DNA of 49,679 nt from Chitinophaga sp. GbtcB8 (GCF_019091455.1 NZ_JAGXJN010000048.1:1-49679); one strand, 5' to 3'; counted from the first letter of the stretch, positions 30,733-39,862 are shown. Notes: a model not told the origin generated them from the sequence alone. Program-made: numbers and translations.

Positions 30733-33459
30733 TCAAAAAGCGCCCGTGAACGCATATTTGCCGGAGCCTACATTTACCACCACATACCCCGCTTCCGTGC
30801 CGCTTACCTTTATATCTTTCTGGGATGAAAGAGCTTGCCCGCCTTCCTGGATGTTTTCCGCGCTGCTGCCCGGTATGTAAATGGTAGCGGTAGTGTTGGC
30901 CGGTACCTCTACATTCAGTAAAATTTTCCCATCGCTTATTTTCCAGCCGGCAGCTGCTGCGCCGTAATAGGTTTTTAAGCTTGCATTGGCGCTGGTAATA
31001 CCACCACCAGGGTGCGGCTGTACTTTAATATGTTTGTAACCCGGCGCATCTTCATACGTATCCAGGCCTGCCATGGTACGGTACATCCAGTCGCCAATAG
31101 CGCCGTAGGCGTAGTGGTTAAAGGAGGTCATGCCGGGATCCTGGAAAGTGCTGTCGGGTTTCATGGAATCCCAACGCTCCCAGATGGTGGTAGCGCCCAT
31201 TTTTACCGGGTATAACCACGACGGATATGTTTTTTGCAGCAGCAGCTTATATGCTACCTCTGTTTGCCCGAAACGGCTTAATACATGACACAGGAAAGGC
31301 GTACCCAAAAAGCCGGTGGTGAGGTGGTTATGATAATGTTTAATATTCTCCACCAGCTCATCTACAATACGCGGGCGCATGGCTTCAGGCAGCATATCAA
31401 AATATAAGGTTAGCACATAGGCGGTTTGCGTGCTGGATACCAGCCTGCCGTTGGGTGTTACATACTCCTTTAGAAAAGCAGCTTTAATGCGGCGCAGCTG
31501 TTCTGTGTAATGGTTTACATCCTCTGTTTTACCCAATAGCTTAGCAGCATTGATCATGATCTGCGTGGAGTTGGCCCAGAAACACTGCGCCACCAGGCGG
31601 CTGTCTGTTATGGCCGATACCGCGTTAAAAGCATCATTCTCCTCTGCGCGGTAAGAGAGCCAGTCGCCAAACTGGAAGCCGGTATTCCACAGGTCATTTT
31701 TGGCGGCCTTTTCAATATAACCTACCCAGGCTTTCATGCTGGGATATTGTTCTTCGATCAAACGGGCATCCCCGTACGCTAAATAAGTGTTCCAGGGAAC
31801 AATGGTAGCAGCATCAGACCAGCCGGTAGCGCCCACGGGATCCGGGAACACCGATGTTAGGTTAGGTATAACAAACGGCACAGCCCCGTTGGATGCCTGG
31901 TCAAAAGCCACGTCTTTTAACCATTTGGCAAAAAAGTTATTCACCTGGCGGTTAAAGGTGGCGGTGCGGGAAAACATGGCTGCATCGCCGGTCCAGCCCA
32001 AACGTTCATCACGCTGAGGGCAATCCGTAGGCACATCCAGGAAGTTGCCCTGCTGGCCCCAGCGGATGTTGTGCTGCAGCTGGTTCACCAGCGGATCAGA
32101 ACAGCTGAACTCCCCGGTTAAAGGCATGTCAGAATACAATGCCACGGCAGTAAAATCAGCCGGGTTCAAAGGTCCGTTAATGCCTTTTACACGGATATAA
32201 CGGAAACCATGGAACGTAAAATGCGGCTCAAACACTTCCGTGCCATCACCTTTCAGTATGAACATATCTTCCGCCCTGGCGGAACGGAGGTTTTCATAAT
32301 AAGGCTCCCCTTTTTTATCCAGTACTTCTATATGCGCTACCTTAACCGTGTCGCCTGCTTTGCCTTTTACTTTTACCTGCACCCAGACTACCAGGTTTTG
32401 CCCAAAATCCAGCACCTGGTCGCCTTTGGGTGTGGTAATAACTTTGACGGGTGCAAAGGTTTCATGTTTTTTTATCAGCTCATTATAGGAAGCGGAAAGA
32501 TTATTAAGCGGTGCATCTTTGATCTTAACTGCTGCCCATTGGCTGTCGTCAAAGTCCGCGCCGGCCCAGCCTGTTTTTTGCAGGCGGGCATCAAACACTT
32601 CCCCATCATAGATCTCAGATGATACAATGCCACCCGTAGCTGCTTTCCAGGAGTTATCAGATACTACGGTTTCCGTAGTACCATCTGTGTAATGAATATT
32701 CAGCTGGAACAACAAAGCCGCATCCTTACCATAATAATTTTTCAGCTTACTCCAGGTAAGCGGGCCACGGTACCAGCCGCTGCCGAGTATTACCCCAATA
32801 GTATTTTTGCCGCTTTGCAGCAGCGGGGTAACATCATAGGTTTGATAAGTAAGATGCTTGTTATAGCTGGTCCAGCCCGGGGTCAGGAAAGCATCTCCCA
32901 CCCGCTTGCCATTCAGCTGCGCTTCATATAATCCGTGCGCAGTTATATAAGCAATGGCCGACTGTACTTTTTTAGCGGTACTAAACGTTTTGCGAAAAAA
33001 AGGAGCAATGCCGCCGGCACTGTCGCCCGGCAAACCGGAAGTGATCCATTGTGCTTTCCAGCTACCGGCATTCAGCAACCCGGTTTGCCAGTAGGCAGGT
33101 GCACTCCAACCGGAGGTTTTACCTTTATTATCCCATACCCGTACCTGCCAGCTGTAGCGGGTATCCGGCTCCAGGGCCTGGCCTTTGTACGCTACGTGTA
33201 CGGAAGAATCGCTGTTCACTTTTCCGCTGCTCCATACCACCGTATTGTTTTTGGAGATCTTTAATTCATAAGCGGTTTGTAATACATTCCGCTGGGTGGT
33301 AGCTAATTGCCAGCTGAAGCGTGGCTGCAGTACATCCAGGCCAACAGGATTGTTCAGATTTTCACAGCGCAGCTCCTGCACTTTAACCTGTGAAAAGCCG
33401 GTATAGGAAAAGAGTAATGCGGCGCCTGTTATGGCGGCAAAAACGTGGATCTTTTTCAT
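30733..33459 (-). CDS. Secreted alpha-L-rhamnosidase (GH78)
   Basis: The 908-residue glycoside hydrolase releases terminal alpha-L-rhamnose from plant polysaccharides or glycosides. After a signal peptide (residues 1-23, ending FSQ) come beta-sandwich domains (about 30-130 with RFSWQL and RYSWQVRVWDNKG; about 140-320 with YEAQLNGKRVGDAFLTPGWT; about 340-440 with LDFGQNLVVWVQVKVKG and FTFHGFRYIRVKG). The (alpha/alpha)6 catalytic domain follows from about 455. It holds DVPTDCPQRDERLGWTGDA, the family's acidic cluster with the likely catalytic acid. A final beta domain (HIKVQPHPGGGITSANASLK) closes the protein. No SusC/SusD pair is adjacent, so it is not in an obvious polysaccharide utilisation locus. 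Confidence 0.93.
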   Translation of the reverse strand: MKKIHVFAAITGAALLFSYTGFSQVKVQELRCENLNNPVGLDVLQPRFSWQLATTQRNVLQTAYELKISKNNTVVWSSGKVNSDSSVHVAYKGQALEPDTRYSWQVRVWDNKGKTSGWSAPAYWQTGLLNAGSWKAQWITSGLPGDSAGGIAPFFRKTFSTAKKVQSAIAYITAHGLYEAQLNGKRVGDAFLTPGWTSYNKHLTYQTYDVTPLLQSGKNTIGVILGSGWYRGPLTWSKLKNYYGKDAALLFQLNIHYTDGTTETVVSDNSWKAATGGIVSSEIYDGEVFDARLQKTGWAGADFDDSQWAAVKIKDAPLNNLSASYNELIKKHETFAPVKVITTPKGDQVLDFGQNLVVWVQVKVKGKAGDTVKVAHIEVLDKKGEPYYENLRSARAEDMFILKGDGTEVFEPHFTFHGFRYIRVKGINGPLNPADFTAVALYSDMPLTGEFSCSDPLVNQLQHNIRWGQQGNFLDVPTDCPQRDERLGWTGDAAMFSRTATFNRQVNNFFAKWLKDVAFDQASNGAVPFVIPNLTSVFPDPVGATGWSDAATIVPWNTYLAYGDARLIEEQYPSMKAWVGYIEKAAKNDLWNTGFQFGDWLSYRAEENDAFNAVSAITDSRLVAQCFWANSTQIMINAAKLLGKTEDVNHYTEQLRRIKAAFLKEYVTPNGRLVSSTQTAYVLTLYFDMLPEAMRPRIVDELVENIKHYHNHLTTGFLGTPFLCHVLSRFGQTEVAYKLLLQKTYPSWLYPVKMGATTIWERWDSMKPDSTFQDPGMTSFNHYAYGAIGDWMYRTMAGLDTYEDAPGYKHIKVQPHPGGGITSANASLKTYYGAAAAGWKISDGKILLNVEVPANTTATIYIPGSSAENIQEGGQALSSQKDIKVSGTEAGYVVVNVGSGKYAFTGAF

Positions 33460-33537
33460 GCAGTTATAATATTATGGACGTATTTACAAATATCCTACAC
33501 GCCCCTGTAAAAGTATCCTATACTGTCCCACAAAAGT

Positions 33538-33565
33538 AAGAGGAAGCATCCTGGTGCTTCCTCTT
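33538..33565 (-). terminator. Hairpin downstream of the DUF4349 gene
   Basis: AAGAGGAAGCA and TGCTTCCTCTT pair perfectly around TCCTGG. On the minus strand it is followed by ACTTTTG, a short T-run, so it is probably the terminator of the DUF4349 lipoprotein gene. The right flank also contains TACTTTTG (33531-33538), a consensus -7 element that could serve the rhamnosidase gene. Confidence 0.65.
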
Positions 33566-33588
33566 AATTATTGCCTGCTTCCTTGTTA

Positions 33589-34470
33589 TTACTTCACACG
33601 CTTCACCACATACCGGGCCTGCATTTTCCGGTAACCATACCAGCCTACTCCCAAAAGTATCAGGAAAGGCCATAGCTGCAGCAGGAACAGCACTACACTA
33701 CGGAAAGCATCCGCTCCATTACGCAACGCTGTTAACAGCTCCGTACCAAAACCGGCGCGGGTTACCTGCTCCGGGTTCACCACCACCTGTATATCTGCTA
33801 CCTGCGGCTGGAACAGCTGCACGGTGAAAGTGGCATAGTTCACATCATCCAGGATGGCCAGGTTCATGATCTTACGGTCAACGGCATACCCTTTTTTCCT
33901 GTCCTGGTAAGCCATTACATTCAGCGGGGTACTGTCTTTGCCAGGTTTAACCGGGGATGCGTTCATCTCTTTGTTCTTCAATGCATTGGTCAGGTAGTCC
34001 CAGGTTTTGTCCTGCTCTTTCAGCGTACGGTAATCAATAAACGCTGCCATGCTGGTAAGGGCATGCACTACAGAATCCAGGCTGGCAGCAGGTACGCGCA
34101 GTGTAAGATTAGCCGTAGGCGTGTACAGCTGAATGCATTTCAGTGAATCCGTGGTGTAGGATACCTCTTTTAACCTCCCAAACTCGTTCTGCAGGTTGCT
34201 TTCCACTACAATACCGTTCAGGCCTGTAACTACCTGCTCCAGGGCAGATGCTGCCTTGAATACATTATTCACGCGGCATCGCACATCAGCGGTGCGCACT
34301 CTTTTCCGCGAGGGGGAATTGAGCGCAGAAATGTCATTTGCAAATTTGGTGGAATCGGCCTGCACTTCATAAGCAGCGGCAGTTTGGGAGGGCTCTCCAT
34401 TATGCGGTGCTGACTGACAGGCAGCTAATACCAGGAGCGGCAACATGAGGTAAGAAAATGAAGAACGCAT
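33589..34470 (-). CDS. DUF4349 lipoprotein
   Basis: The 293-residue protein has a lipobox (LPLLVLAACQ, Cys at about residue 18). The central domain matches DUF4349: RKRVRTADVRCRVNNVFKAA, a long helical pair, and LTLRVPAASLDSVVHALTSM, where the family has 'lrvPa..ldall..l'. A C-terminal transmembrane helix (FLLQLWPFLILLGVGWYGY, about 260-280) with a basic tail follows. So the protein is anchored at both ends: lipid at the N-terminus and a membrane helix at the C-terminus. The function of DUF4349 proteins is unknown; they are common envelope proteins. It is a single gene with its own hairpin. Confidence 0.8.
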   Translation of the reverse strand: MRSSFSYLMLPLLVLAACQSAPHNGEPSQTAAAYEVQADSTKFANDISALNSPSRKRVRTADVRCRVNNVFKAASALEQVVTGLNGIVVESNLQNEFGRLKEVSYTTDSLKCIQLYTPTANLTLRVPAASLDSVVHALTSMAAFIDYRTLKEQDKTWDYLTNALKNKEMNASPVKPGKDSTPLNVMAYQDRKKGYAVDRKIMNLAILDDVNYATFTVQLFQPQVADIQVVVNPEQVTRAGFGTELLTALRNGADAFRSVVLFLLQLWPFLILLGVGWYGYRKMQARYVVKRVK

Positions 34471-34727
34471 AGGGTGTAGTTTTCACTTTATATCCCTGGT
34501 CCATTAAAAGTAACCTGCATAAAAAGTTAAAATAACCCTAAAGCATTTTTAGTATTGGTAAACAATTAGTAAGAGAGAGGGGAGCCGGATAACGTCGCAA
34601 TAACAAAAAAATTGTTATGAAAATGATCAATAATATTATCTTAGTCATAAATCACACTATTCCAACAGGCGCCGGCGTTCCTATGCACCGGGTAAGGCCA
34701 TCCCTAAACCAGGACAAAAACAATGAT

Positions 34728-34991
34728 ATGAAGGTAGATAAAACCACACTTACAGACTTTATTAATACATCCTTCCCCTCTTATAAGGTAGATATAACTG
34801 CATTTAATTCAGGCGTGATCGTGATAGACGTGTTCAGGTCAGGGGATGTAGTGGCTATCCAGTATGATGGCGAATCTTACATTGGCGTATCCGTGGTGCC
34901 TGACACGAAACGTGCTGGTGGCGCGGGATTACCGCAAAATGTTTTTCATACCGTAAAAGAGTTTGAGGATTATATTAAGAGAATAGCATAA
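34728..34991 (+). CDS. Hypothetical small protein
   Basis: The 87-residue soluble protein starts MKVDKTTLTDFINTSFPSYK. It has a compact predicted alpha+beta layout: an N-terminal helix, two strands (SGVIVIDVFRSGDVVAIQYD), a GESYIGVSVV strand and a C-terminal helix (FHTVKEFEDYIKRI). No family is recognised. An in-frame ATG at 34617 would add 37 residues without a signal peptide or clear structure. The inner start was chosen because the added part is atypical, although the outer ATG cannot be excluded. It stands alone, between the DUF4349 gene and a 350-nt gap. Confidence 0.5.
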   Translation: MKVDKTTLTDFINTSFPSYKVDITAFNSGVIVIDVFRSGDVVAIQYDGESYIGVSVVPDTKRAGGAGLPQNVFHTVKEFEDYIKRIA

Positions 34992-35344
34992 GCACAACTA
35001 TCCAACATTCCAGTTACAAGAACGGACAGCAGATCACGAGAGGCTTATTATCCCGGACATTTTTTCACCAATAATTTTTAGTGACTTCCCCGGTCAACGC
35101 CTAATGCGGTGTTGCGGTTGGTGCTGTCGTACTCATCCGTACAGTCGCAGTCAGGTCACTAACGTTTACGGATATACGTCATTTTCAGCTAGCTTGTCAG
35201 TTGTAATGATGGAATATGGCAGCGCGGTTAATGGGCAATCCTGAACTGATTCTATAGCGATGGGCGCCACCACTTTTATGACCGGCCGCCTGCTGGACCT
35301 GGTTAAACACTTTGAATATAAAAAGATCCTGGAAAACATTTGCC
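34992..35344. other. 353-nt spacer without a convincing gene; contains a long-range stem
   Basis: Short frames exist on both strands (a plus-strand frame from 35262 reading MGATTFMTGRLLDLVKHFEY, and minus-strand frames opposite it), but none has a promoter, relatives I recognise, or normal length. The notable element is TTAGTGAC (35078-35085) pairing with GTCACTAA (35155-35162). The enclosed 69 nt contain a smaller GTAC/GTAC hairpin. This could be a small structured RNA or an old gene remnant. Confidence 0.3.
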
Positions 35345-36052
35345 TTATAAGGCCCCTCCCTGTATAAACGCTTCCAGCCTTTGCCGGTTAATAACCTGGT
35401 TATTCCATACCCAGGTATCCTGGCTTTGCAGGTTAGCCATGCTGGCATCTGACTGCGCGGCCAGCCATTGTACAAAGCTGGCCTTATCCGCAAAGGTGCG
35501 GGCGCCGGGTGCAAAACCGCCATCCCAAACTTCTCCGTACAGGTACTGCCCTTTAGCATCTTTTCCCAGTCCCATGCCGCAGTAATCCCGGTGGCTGTTC
35601 ATAAGGGCGCAACGGTTAAGCGCCTGCGCAACCTTGGTGGCTAATGCCTGGCCGTAGGGCGTGTTATTAGCCAGCAGAGCGGCTTTCATGTCCTGCAGGC
35701 GCTGATCTGTGTCTGCTTTTTCCTGCAGCGCATTTGCTTTTTCCATGGCCTTCATTTCCGCCGGTGAGGTAAGCCGGTACACAAAATTATTCTGCTCAAT
35801 ATCTATATCAATGGTAAAAGCAGCGGCCTGCGGCGCCTCCAGCGTCAGGTATTGATGAATGAGCCGCTGCAGCGGCATTTCCAGGTCCCAGAAAAAAATG
35901 TTCTTCCCATCTGCCGTTTGCCCACGCAGCGTAAGCAGCGTGCCCGAAGTTACCTGGCACTCCAGCCGGCCGCCAGTGCAGCTTGCTGCATACAGCTTGT
36001 TGCGTAAAAATTCGTTGATCTGCTCCTGTATGAACATGACAATGGTATTCAT
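35345..36052 (-). CDS. Hypothetical protein
   Basis: The 235-residue soluble protein has three visible parts: an N-terminal beta-rich region (about 20-90, with FFWDLEMPLQRLIHQYLTLE), a charged helix (EMKAMEKANALQEKADTDQR, about 97-125), and a C-terminal alpha/beta part with a cysteine pair region (CALMNSHRDYCGMGLGKDAK). The last part, containing LYGEVWDGGFAPGARTFADK and ending NNQVINRQRLEAFIQG, resembles small contractile-system or immunity-like proteins only superficially. I do not recognise the family. An alternative start is Met6. It has its own transcript: a terminator from the upstream side ends close to its start. Confidence 0.6.
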   Translation of the reverse strand: MNTIVMFIQEQINEFLRNKLYAASCTGGRLECQVTSGTLLTLRGQTADGKNIFFWDLEMPLQRLIHQYLTLEAPQAAAFTIDIDIEQNNFVYRLTSPAEMKAMEKANALQEKADTDQRLQDMKAALLANNTPYGQALATKVAQALNRCALMNSHRDYCGMGLGKDAKGQYLYGEVWDGGFAPGARTFADKASFVQWLAAQSDASMANLQSQDTWVWNNQVINRQRLEAFIQGGAL

Positions 36053-36054
36053 AA

Positions 36055-36080
36055 AAAAGGACCGCCTGGGCGGTCCTTTC
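36055..36080 (-). terminator. Terminator of the lytic transglycosylase gene
   Basis: AAAGGACCGCC and GGCGGTCCTTT pair around a 2-nt centre. On the minus strand the hairpin is followed by a T-run (the A-run at 36053-36058). It separates the transglycosylase from the hypothetical gene downstream. Confidence 0.85.
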
Positions 36081-36098
36081 TGTATATCCTGTAATGGT

Positions 36099-37415
36099 CT
36101 ATTTCTTTTTCTTAGCAGCAGTGCTGGTGGTGGTCCGCTTTTTAGCGGTGCTTTTCCTGGCAGTGCTGTGTTTTTTGCCGGAGGTTTTAGCCTTAGCCTT
36201 GTATACTTTGGCAGTACCTACCGCTTTTCTGGCGCTGCTGGAATCCCGTACCGGTATCTTAGCCGGGGGCGGGAATTTAGCCCTGGTGGAAGCTGCTGCC
36301 TTATCATCCAGTGTCATTTGAACGGATTCTTTCAGGATCTCATCCTTCTCGTTCATGAACACTCTCATTTTGTCTTTAGGTACCCGCAGGTCGTAGCTGT
36401 TCTCCGGGCCGGCCAGTGCCTGCGCAAAGCCAGGGTTCAGGCGGTTCATTTCAGCTACCTCTATGTTCAGCTTTTTGGCAATGGCCTCTATGCGGTATTT
36501 GCCGGAAATATTGAACTCTACGGTGTTGAACATATCATCTTCCGTAAGCTCAGCGGGTGCTGCTGTAGTGAAAGTAGCCGGTTTTTCCACGGAAGCTACC
36601 AGGCTGCTGCTGCCTGCATCATCGCCTACACCAAAGAAGTTATTGAACCTATCCAGTATATAACCGGTAGCAATGAACTTGTACACATGGTTACGGGATT
36701 CTGCCGGTAAAAAGTACTGCATGCCCCAGAAGTCTTCACGGCCGCTGGCTTTCATAGCACGCTGCACCCCGCCGCCACCGCAGTTATAAGCGGCTACTAC
36801 CAGCAACCAGTCGCCAAACTGCTCATACAGCTCGTTCAGGTATTTGGCTGCTGCCAGGGTAGATTTGTAGAAGTCTTTTCTTTCATCCACTTTTTTACCT
36901 ACGCTCAGGCCAAAGATGCGGGCGGTACCGGACATAAACTGCCAGGCGCCTACGGCTCCTACCCTGGAACGGGCGTTGGTATTAAAGCTGGATTCAATTA
37001 CGGCCAGGTACTTCATTTCTTCAGGAATACCATGTTCCCTGAAAATTTTCTCGATCATTACGAAATAGGGCTCGCCCCTTTCAAGCATGATCTGCAAATG
37101 CTGGCTGTAACGGGTAGCATAGGTGTTAATATAACCTGCTACCAGGTTGTTGTTGATCTGTTCATACACCTTGGGGCTGCGAACACTGGAGGGCAGGCTT
37201 TCTGCGCCCCTTCTTACCGCCGCAGTAGCGGCAGCTGTTCCAAAAGGTGTAGTAGTGGTATCTTTCGGCAGTTTTACCTTACTCATAAGGATCGCCGTGT
37301 CAGGTGCTGCCAGATGGGGAGCAACCATCTCTTTAGATACCACATCGCCATCTGCCGCAAACACACTCATTGCACTCATCGCTGGCAACAGCAGTAGTAA
37401 AAAGATTTTCCTCAT
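36099..37415 (-). CDS. LysM-containing lytic murein transglycosylase (MltD-like)
   Basis: The protein is about 438 residues from the ATG at 37415 (MRKIFLLLLLPAMSAMSVFA, a signal peptide); the ATG at 37436 would overlap the gatA stop. The SLT domain covers about residues 95-255. It has the catalytic Glu in AVIESSFNTNA, then GAVGAWQFMSGTARIFGL and VVAAYNCGGGGVQRAM. One LysM peptidoglycan-binding domain lies near 285-340 (GKYRIEAIAKKLNIEVAEMN). The tail (about 365-438) is Lys/Ala/Thr-rich and histone-like, ending in a run of lysines. Such enzymes cleave peptidoglycan glycan strands to 1,6-anhydro products. The basic tail is unusual and may bind anionic wall polymers. Confidence 0.9.
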   Translation of the reverse strand: MRKIFLLLLLPAMSAMSVFAADGDVVSKEMVAPHLAAPDTAILMSKVKLPKDTTTTPFGTAAATAAVRRGAESLPSSVRSPKVYEQINNNLVAGYINTYATRYSQHLQIMLERGEPYFVMIEKIFREHGIPEEMKYLAVIESSFNTNARSRVGAVGAWQFMSGTARIFGLSVGKKVDERKDFYKSTLAAAKYLNELYEQFGDWLLVVAAYNCGGGGVQRAMKASGREDFWGMQYFLPAESRNHVYKFIATGYILDRFNNFFGVGDDAGSSSLVASVEKPATFTTAAPAELTEDDMFNTVEFNISGKYRIEAIAKKLNIEVAEMNRLNPGFAQALAGPENSYDLRVPKDKMRVFMNEKDEILKESVQMTLDDKAAASTRAKFPPPAKIPVRDSSSARKAVGTAKVYKAKAKTSGKKHSTARKSTAKKRTTTSTAAKKKK

Positions 37416-37428
37416 ACACATATTTATT

Positions 37429-38883
37429 TTAAACAATAGTAACCTGTCTCACTGAAATCATTTGCATAACGTGATCTGCAATGTTTAACAAGCTCGCTTC
37501 GTCAAATTGCTTTGTGATGATCTGCACACCAAAGGGCATTCCGTTTGAATGCCGGCGCAGTGGCACGGATATGGCCGGTACCCCTGCTAGGTTCGCCAGT
37601 ACCGTATAAATGTCGGCAAGGTACATGGCAATAGGATCTTCGGTTTTTTCTCCAATTTTAAAAGCTGTACTGGGAACAGTTGGCATTAAAATGGCATCAT
37701 ACTCGGATAATATCTGTGATAGTTTGTCTACCACCAATCTTCGAACCTGCTGTGCTTTCGTGTAATAGGCATCATAATAACCTGCACTTAGCACAAAGGT
37801 TCCCAGCAATATACGACGTTTTACTTCCTTACCAAAACCTTCCGACCGGCTTTTTTTGTAGAAATCGGTCAGATCCAGGTCCTTTTGGGCGGTTCTGTGG
37901 CCATATTTTACTCCATCAAATCGCGAGAGGTTTGAGGAAGCTTCTGCCGTGGTGAGCACATAATACGCGGGTACTATATAATCAAGGTAGGCAAAATCTG
38001 TGGCGGTTACTGTGTTTCCGGCTGCTTCTAACTCTTCAAAGAAGCCGGAAAATCCATCCCGCATTTCAGCATCCAGTCCCTCGTGATGCAGCGCGTCTTT
38101 TAAATACGCGAATTTGTATGTTTTATTGTGCGCCAGGGCAGCCTGATAATCAGGAACTTCCTTTTGCGCTACTGTACTGTCATACTCATCGGGCCCGGCA
38201 ATAACTTGTAAAACCGAAGCCACATCTGCAATATTCCTGCCAAAAACTCCTATCTGGTCAAAAGAAGAAGCATACGCAATCAACCCGTAACGGGAAACGC
38301 GGCCATAGGTGGGCTTTAACCCTACTATACCGCAAAAATCGGCCGGCTGCCGTACGGAACCGCCGGTATCGCTACCCAGGCTCACCTGGCATAAACCAGC
38401 CTGCACGGCTACTGCAGAGCCGCCGGAAGAACCGCCAGGCACCCGGGTGTTATCCAGCGCATTCAGCACCGGCCCGTAAGATGAGTTTTCATTGGTAGAT
38501 CCCATGGCAAACTCATCGCAGTTCAGGCTGCCTATAATAATAGCATCCGCTGCCAGCAATCTTTCAACTGCGGTAGCGGAATACAAAGAGGTAAATCCTT
38601 CTAAAATGCGGGAAGCGGCGCTTACTTTATGCCCTTTGTAGCAGATCACATCCTTATTGCCTACCACTACCCCTGCCAGCGGGCCTACCGGCTCTCCTTT
38701 ACGGATGCGGGCGTCCAGCTCAGCGGCTTTTTCAAGGGCTTCCTTTTCATATACTTCCAGGAAGGCATTCAGATGTGAAGATTGGGCTATGCGCTGCAGG
38801 TAATAGCGTACCACCTCCGTACAGGTAGTGCTGCCGGCGTATAAGGCTTTGTGAAAAGACGATATACTGCTGAATTCAGACAA
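37429..38883 (-). CDS. gatA: Asp-tRNA(Asn)/Glu-tRNA(Gln) amidotransferase subunit A
   Basis: The 484-residue amidase-signature enzyme releases ammonia from glutamine for the GatCAB complex that corrects misacylated Glu-tRNA(Gln) or Asp-tRNA(Asn). The Ser-cisSer-Lys triad is visible: Lys in VVVGNKDVICYKG, then the glycine-rich PGGSSGGSAVAVQAG and SLGSDTGGSVRQPADFCG with the nucleophile. The segment after it, GLKPTYGRVSRYGLIAYASS, is diagnostic of GatA rather than other amidases. gatB and gatC are not in this window; unlinked gat genes are common in Bacteroidota. It directly precedes the transglycosylase gene on the same strand. Confidence 0.95.
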   Translation of the reverse strand: MSEFSSISSFHKALYAGSTTCTEVVRYYLQRIAQSSHLNAFLEVYEKEALEKAAELDARIRKGEPVGPLAGVVVGNKDVICYKGHKVSAASRILEGFTSLYSATAVERLLAADAIIIGSLNCDEFAMGSTNENSSYGPVLNALDNTRVPGGSSGGSAVAVQAGLCQVSLGSDTGGSVRQPADFCGIVGLKPTYGRVSRYGLIAYASSFDQIGVFGRNIADVASVLQVIAGPDEYDSTVAQKEVPDYQAALAHNKTYKFAYLKDALHHEGLDAEMRDGFSGFFEELEAAGNTVTATDFAYLDYIVPAYYVLTTAEASSNLSRFDGVKYGHRTAQKDLDLTDFYKKSRSEGFGKEVKRRILLGTFVLSAGYYDAYYTKAQQVRRLVVDKLSQILSEYDAILMPTVPSTAFKIGEKTEDPIAMYLADIYTVLANLAGVPAISVPLRRHSNGMPFGVQIITKQFDEASLLNIADHVMQMISVRQVTIV

Positions 38884-39012
38884 TGCTAAACCAGTTAAAT
38901 TCTTTAATGTTAAATTGGTGATATGGTTAAATTGGCAAATAGGCTGATCTATTCCGGCAATTTAACATAAAGCTCCGTAACAATTTCCGGTAGCCGGGCG
39001 GCGTAACGGGAA

Positions 39013-39246
39013 TTACTTCTTAACGTCAGACGTGGAAGGCTGTTCTTTCATACCATCCTCTATTTCCTGACGCACATTATTCTTGGCATCATTAAACTCA
39101 CGGATACCTTTACCAAGACCACGCATTAATTCGGGAATTTTTCTTCCACCAAACAGTAATAATACAACCAGTGCTATTAACAGTAATTCAGTCATACCAA
39201 GATCTTGGAACAGTAAAAGTGGTGATTTTACAATAACGGCAGTCAT
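39013..39246 (-). CDS. tatA: Twin-arginine translocase subunit TatA/TatE
   Basis: The 77-residue protein has one N-terminal membrane helix (MTELLLIALVVLLLFGG), the short hinge FGGRKIPELMRGLGKGIREF with the family's conserved FG and amphipathic helix, and a charged, unstructured tail. TatA oligomers form the pore for folded Tat substrates. It starts with extra residues before the helix (MTAVIVKSPLLLFQDLG), so the ATG inside GMTELL is an alternative. tatC is not in the window. It lies 130 nt upstream of gatA, with a consensus -7 element (TATCTTTG on the minus strand at 39273-39280) before it. Confidence 0.93.
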   Translation of the reverse strand: MTAVIVKSPLLLFQDLGMTELLLIALVVLLLFGGRKIPELMRGLGKGIREFNDAKNNVRQEIEDGMKEQPSTSDVKK

Positions 39247-39272
39247 TTTCTCAGTTTTAAAAGTTCAGTGTA

Positions 39273-39280
39273 CAAAGATA
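39273..39280 (-). promoter_or_regulatory. -7 promoter element of tatA
   Basis: TATCTTTG on the minus strand is an exact TAnnTTTG match, about 27 nt before the ATG. A -33 TTTG at the right distance is not evident. Confidence 0.5.
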
Positions 39281-39378
39281 GACCTTATAATTGGTATTTT
39301 CTGACGCAGGCTATTAGTTTAAGTAGATTTTAACCTCGCGCCGGGCAAGCATTCTGAGCAATAGGGTTCATAAAAATA

Positions 39379-39413
39379 GAAAACGGAAACCGTCAGGAAC
39401 GGTTCCCGTTTTC
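39379..39413 (-). terminator. Terminator of rplS
   Basis: GAAAACGG-A-AACCGT and ACGGTT-C-CCGTTTTC form a 14-bp stem with one internal mismatch, around CAGGA. On the minus strand it is followed by TATTTTTAT. It lies 23 nt beyond the rplS stop. Confidence 0.85.
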
Positions 39414-39435
39414 ACTAATTTCCCTGTATTGTGTA

Positions 39436-39783
39436 CTAAACCCTTTTTTCTTTGATACGGGCTGCTTTACCAGCGCGTTGACGCAGGTAATACAGTTTTG
39501 CCCTTCTTACCTTACCTACTTTATGCAACAGGATGGAATCAATGTTAGGAGAGAACAGGGGGAAAACCCTTTCAACACCTATACCATCAGAGATCTTACG
39601 CACGGTAAAAGAAGCAGTAAAACCAGTACCCTGGATCTTCATCACATCCCCTTTAAAGGACTGGATCCTTTCCTTGGTACCTTCCACGATTTTATAGTTA
39701 ACGGTAACATTGTCACCGGCTTTAAATTTCGGAAATTCTTTTTTTCCTGTCAGTTGCTCGTGAACAAAAGAAATAGCGTTCAT
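39436..39783 (-). CDS. rplS: 50S ribosomal protein L19
   Basis: The 115-residue protein has the L19 pattern: an N-terminal helix, FKAGDNVTVNYKIVEGTKER, the FKGDVMKIQGTGFTASFTVR barrel strands, and the very conserved GVERVFPLFSPNIDSI, then KVGKVRRAKLYYLRQRAGKA. It sits at the 30S/50S interface of the ribosome. In many bacteria the order is rpsP-rimM-trmD-rplS; the same order holds here, but rplS has its own promoter and a 178-nt gap after trmD. Confidence 0.97.
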   Translation of the reverse strand: MNAISFVHEQLTGKKEFPKFKAGDNVTVNYKIVEGTKERIQSFKGDVMKIQGTGFTASFTVRKISDGIGVERVFPLFSPNIDSILLHKVGKVRRAKLYYLRQRAGKAARIKEKRV

Positions 39784-39806
39784 CTTTACAATTATTTATG
39801 GGACGG

Positions 39807-39838
39807 CAAAGGTAAGTATACAAATGAGAAGTTCCAAA
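39807..39838 (-). promoter_or_regulatory. Promoter of rplS
   Basis: On the minus strand: TTTG (39835-39838), a 20-nt spacer, then TACCTTTG (39807-39814), an exact TAnnTTTG. The start is predicted near 39801, about 18 nt before the ATG. Confidence 0.75.
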
Positions 39839-39862
39839 TTATTGCGGAAAAATATTGACAGA

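Noticed and set aside
30733..33459. Polysaccharide utilisation locus around the rhamnosidase
   Set aside because: No SusC/SusD pair, other glycoside hydrolase or hybrid two-component sensor gene is adjacent.
35078..35162. Integron attC-like site
   Set aside because: The outer arms look like core sites, but their orientation is reversed relative to attC and one core base differs; no integrase or cassette is near.
35197..35559. A 120-codon minus-strand frame in the 35-kb spacer
   Set aside because: It overlaps the hypothetical gene at 35345-36052 in another frame for most of its length and has no protein-like features.
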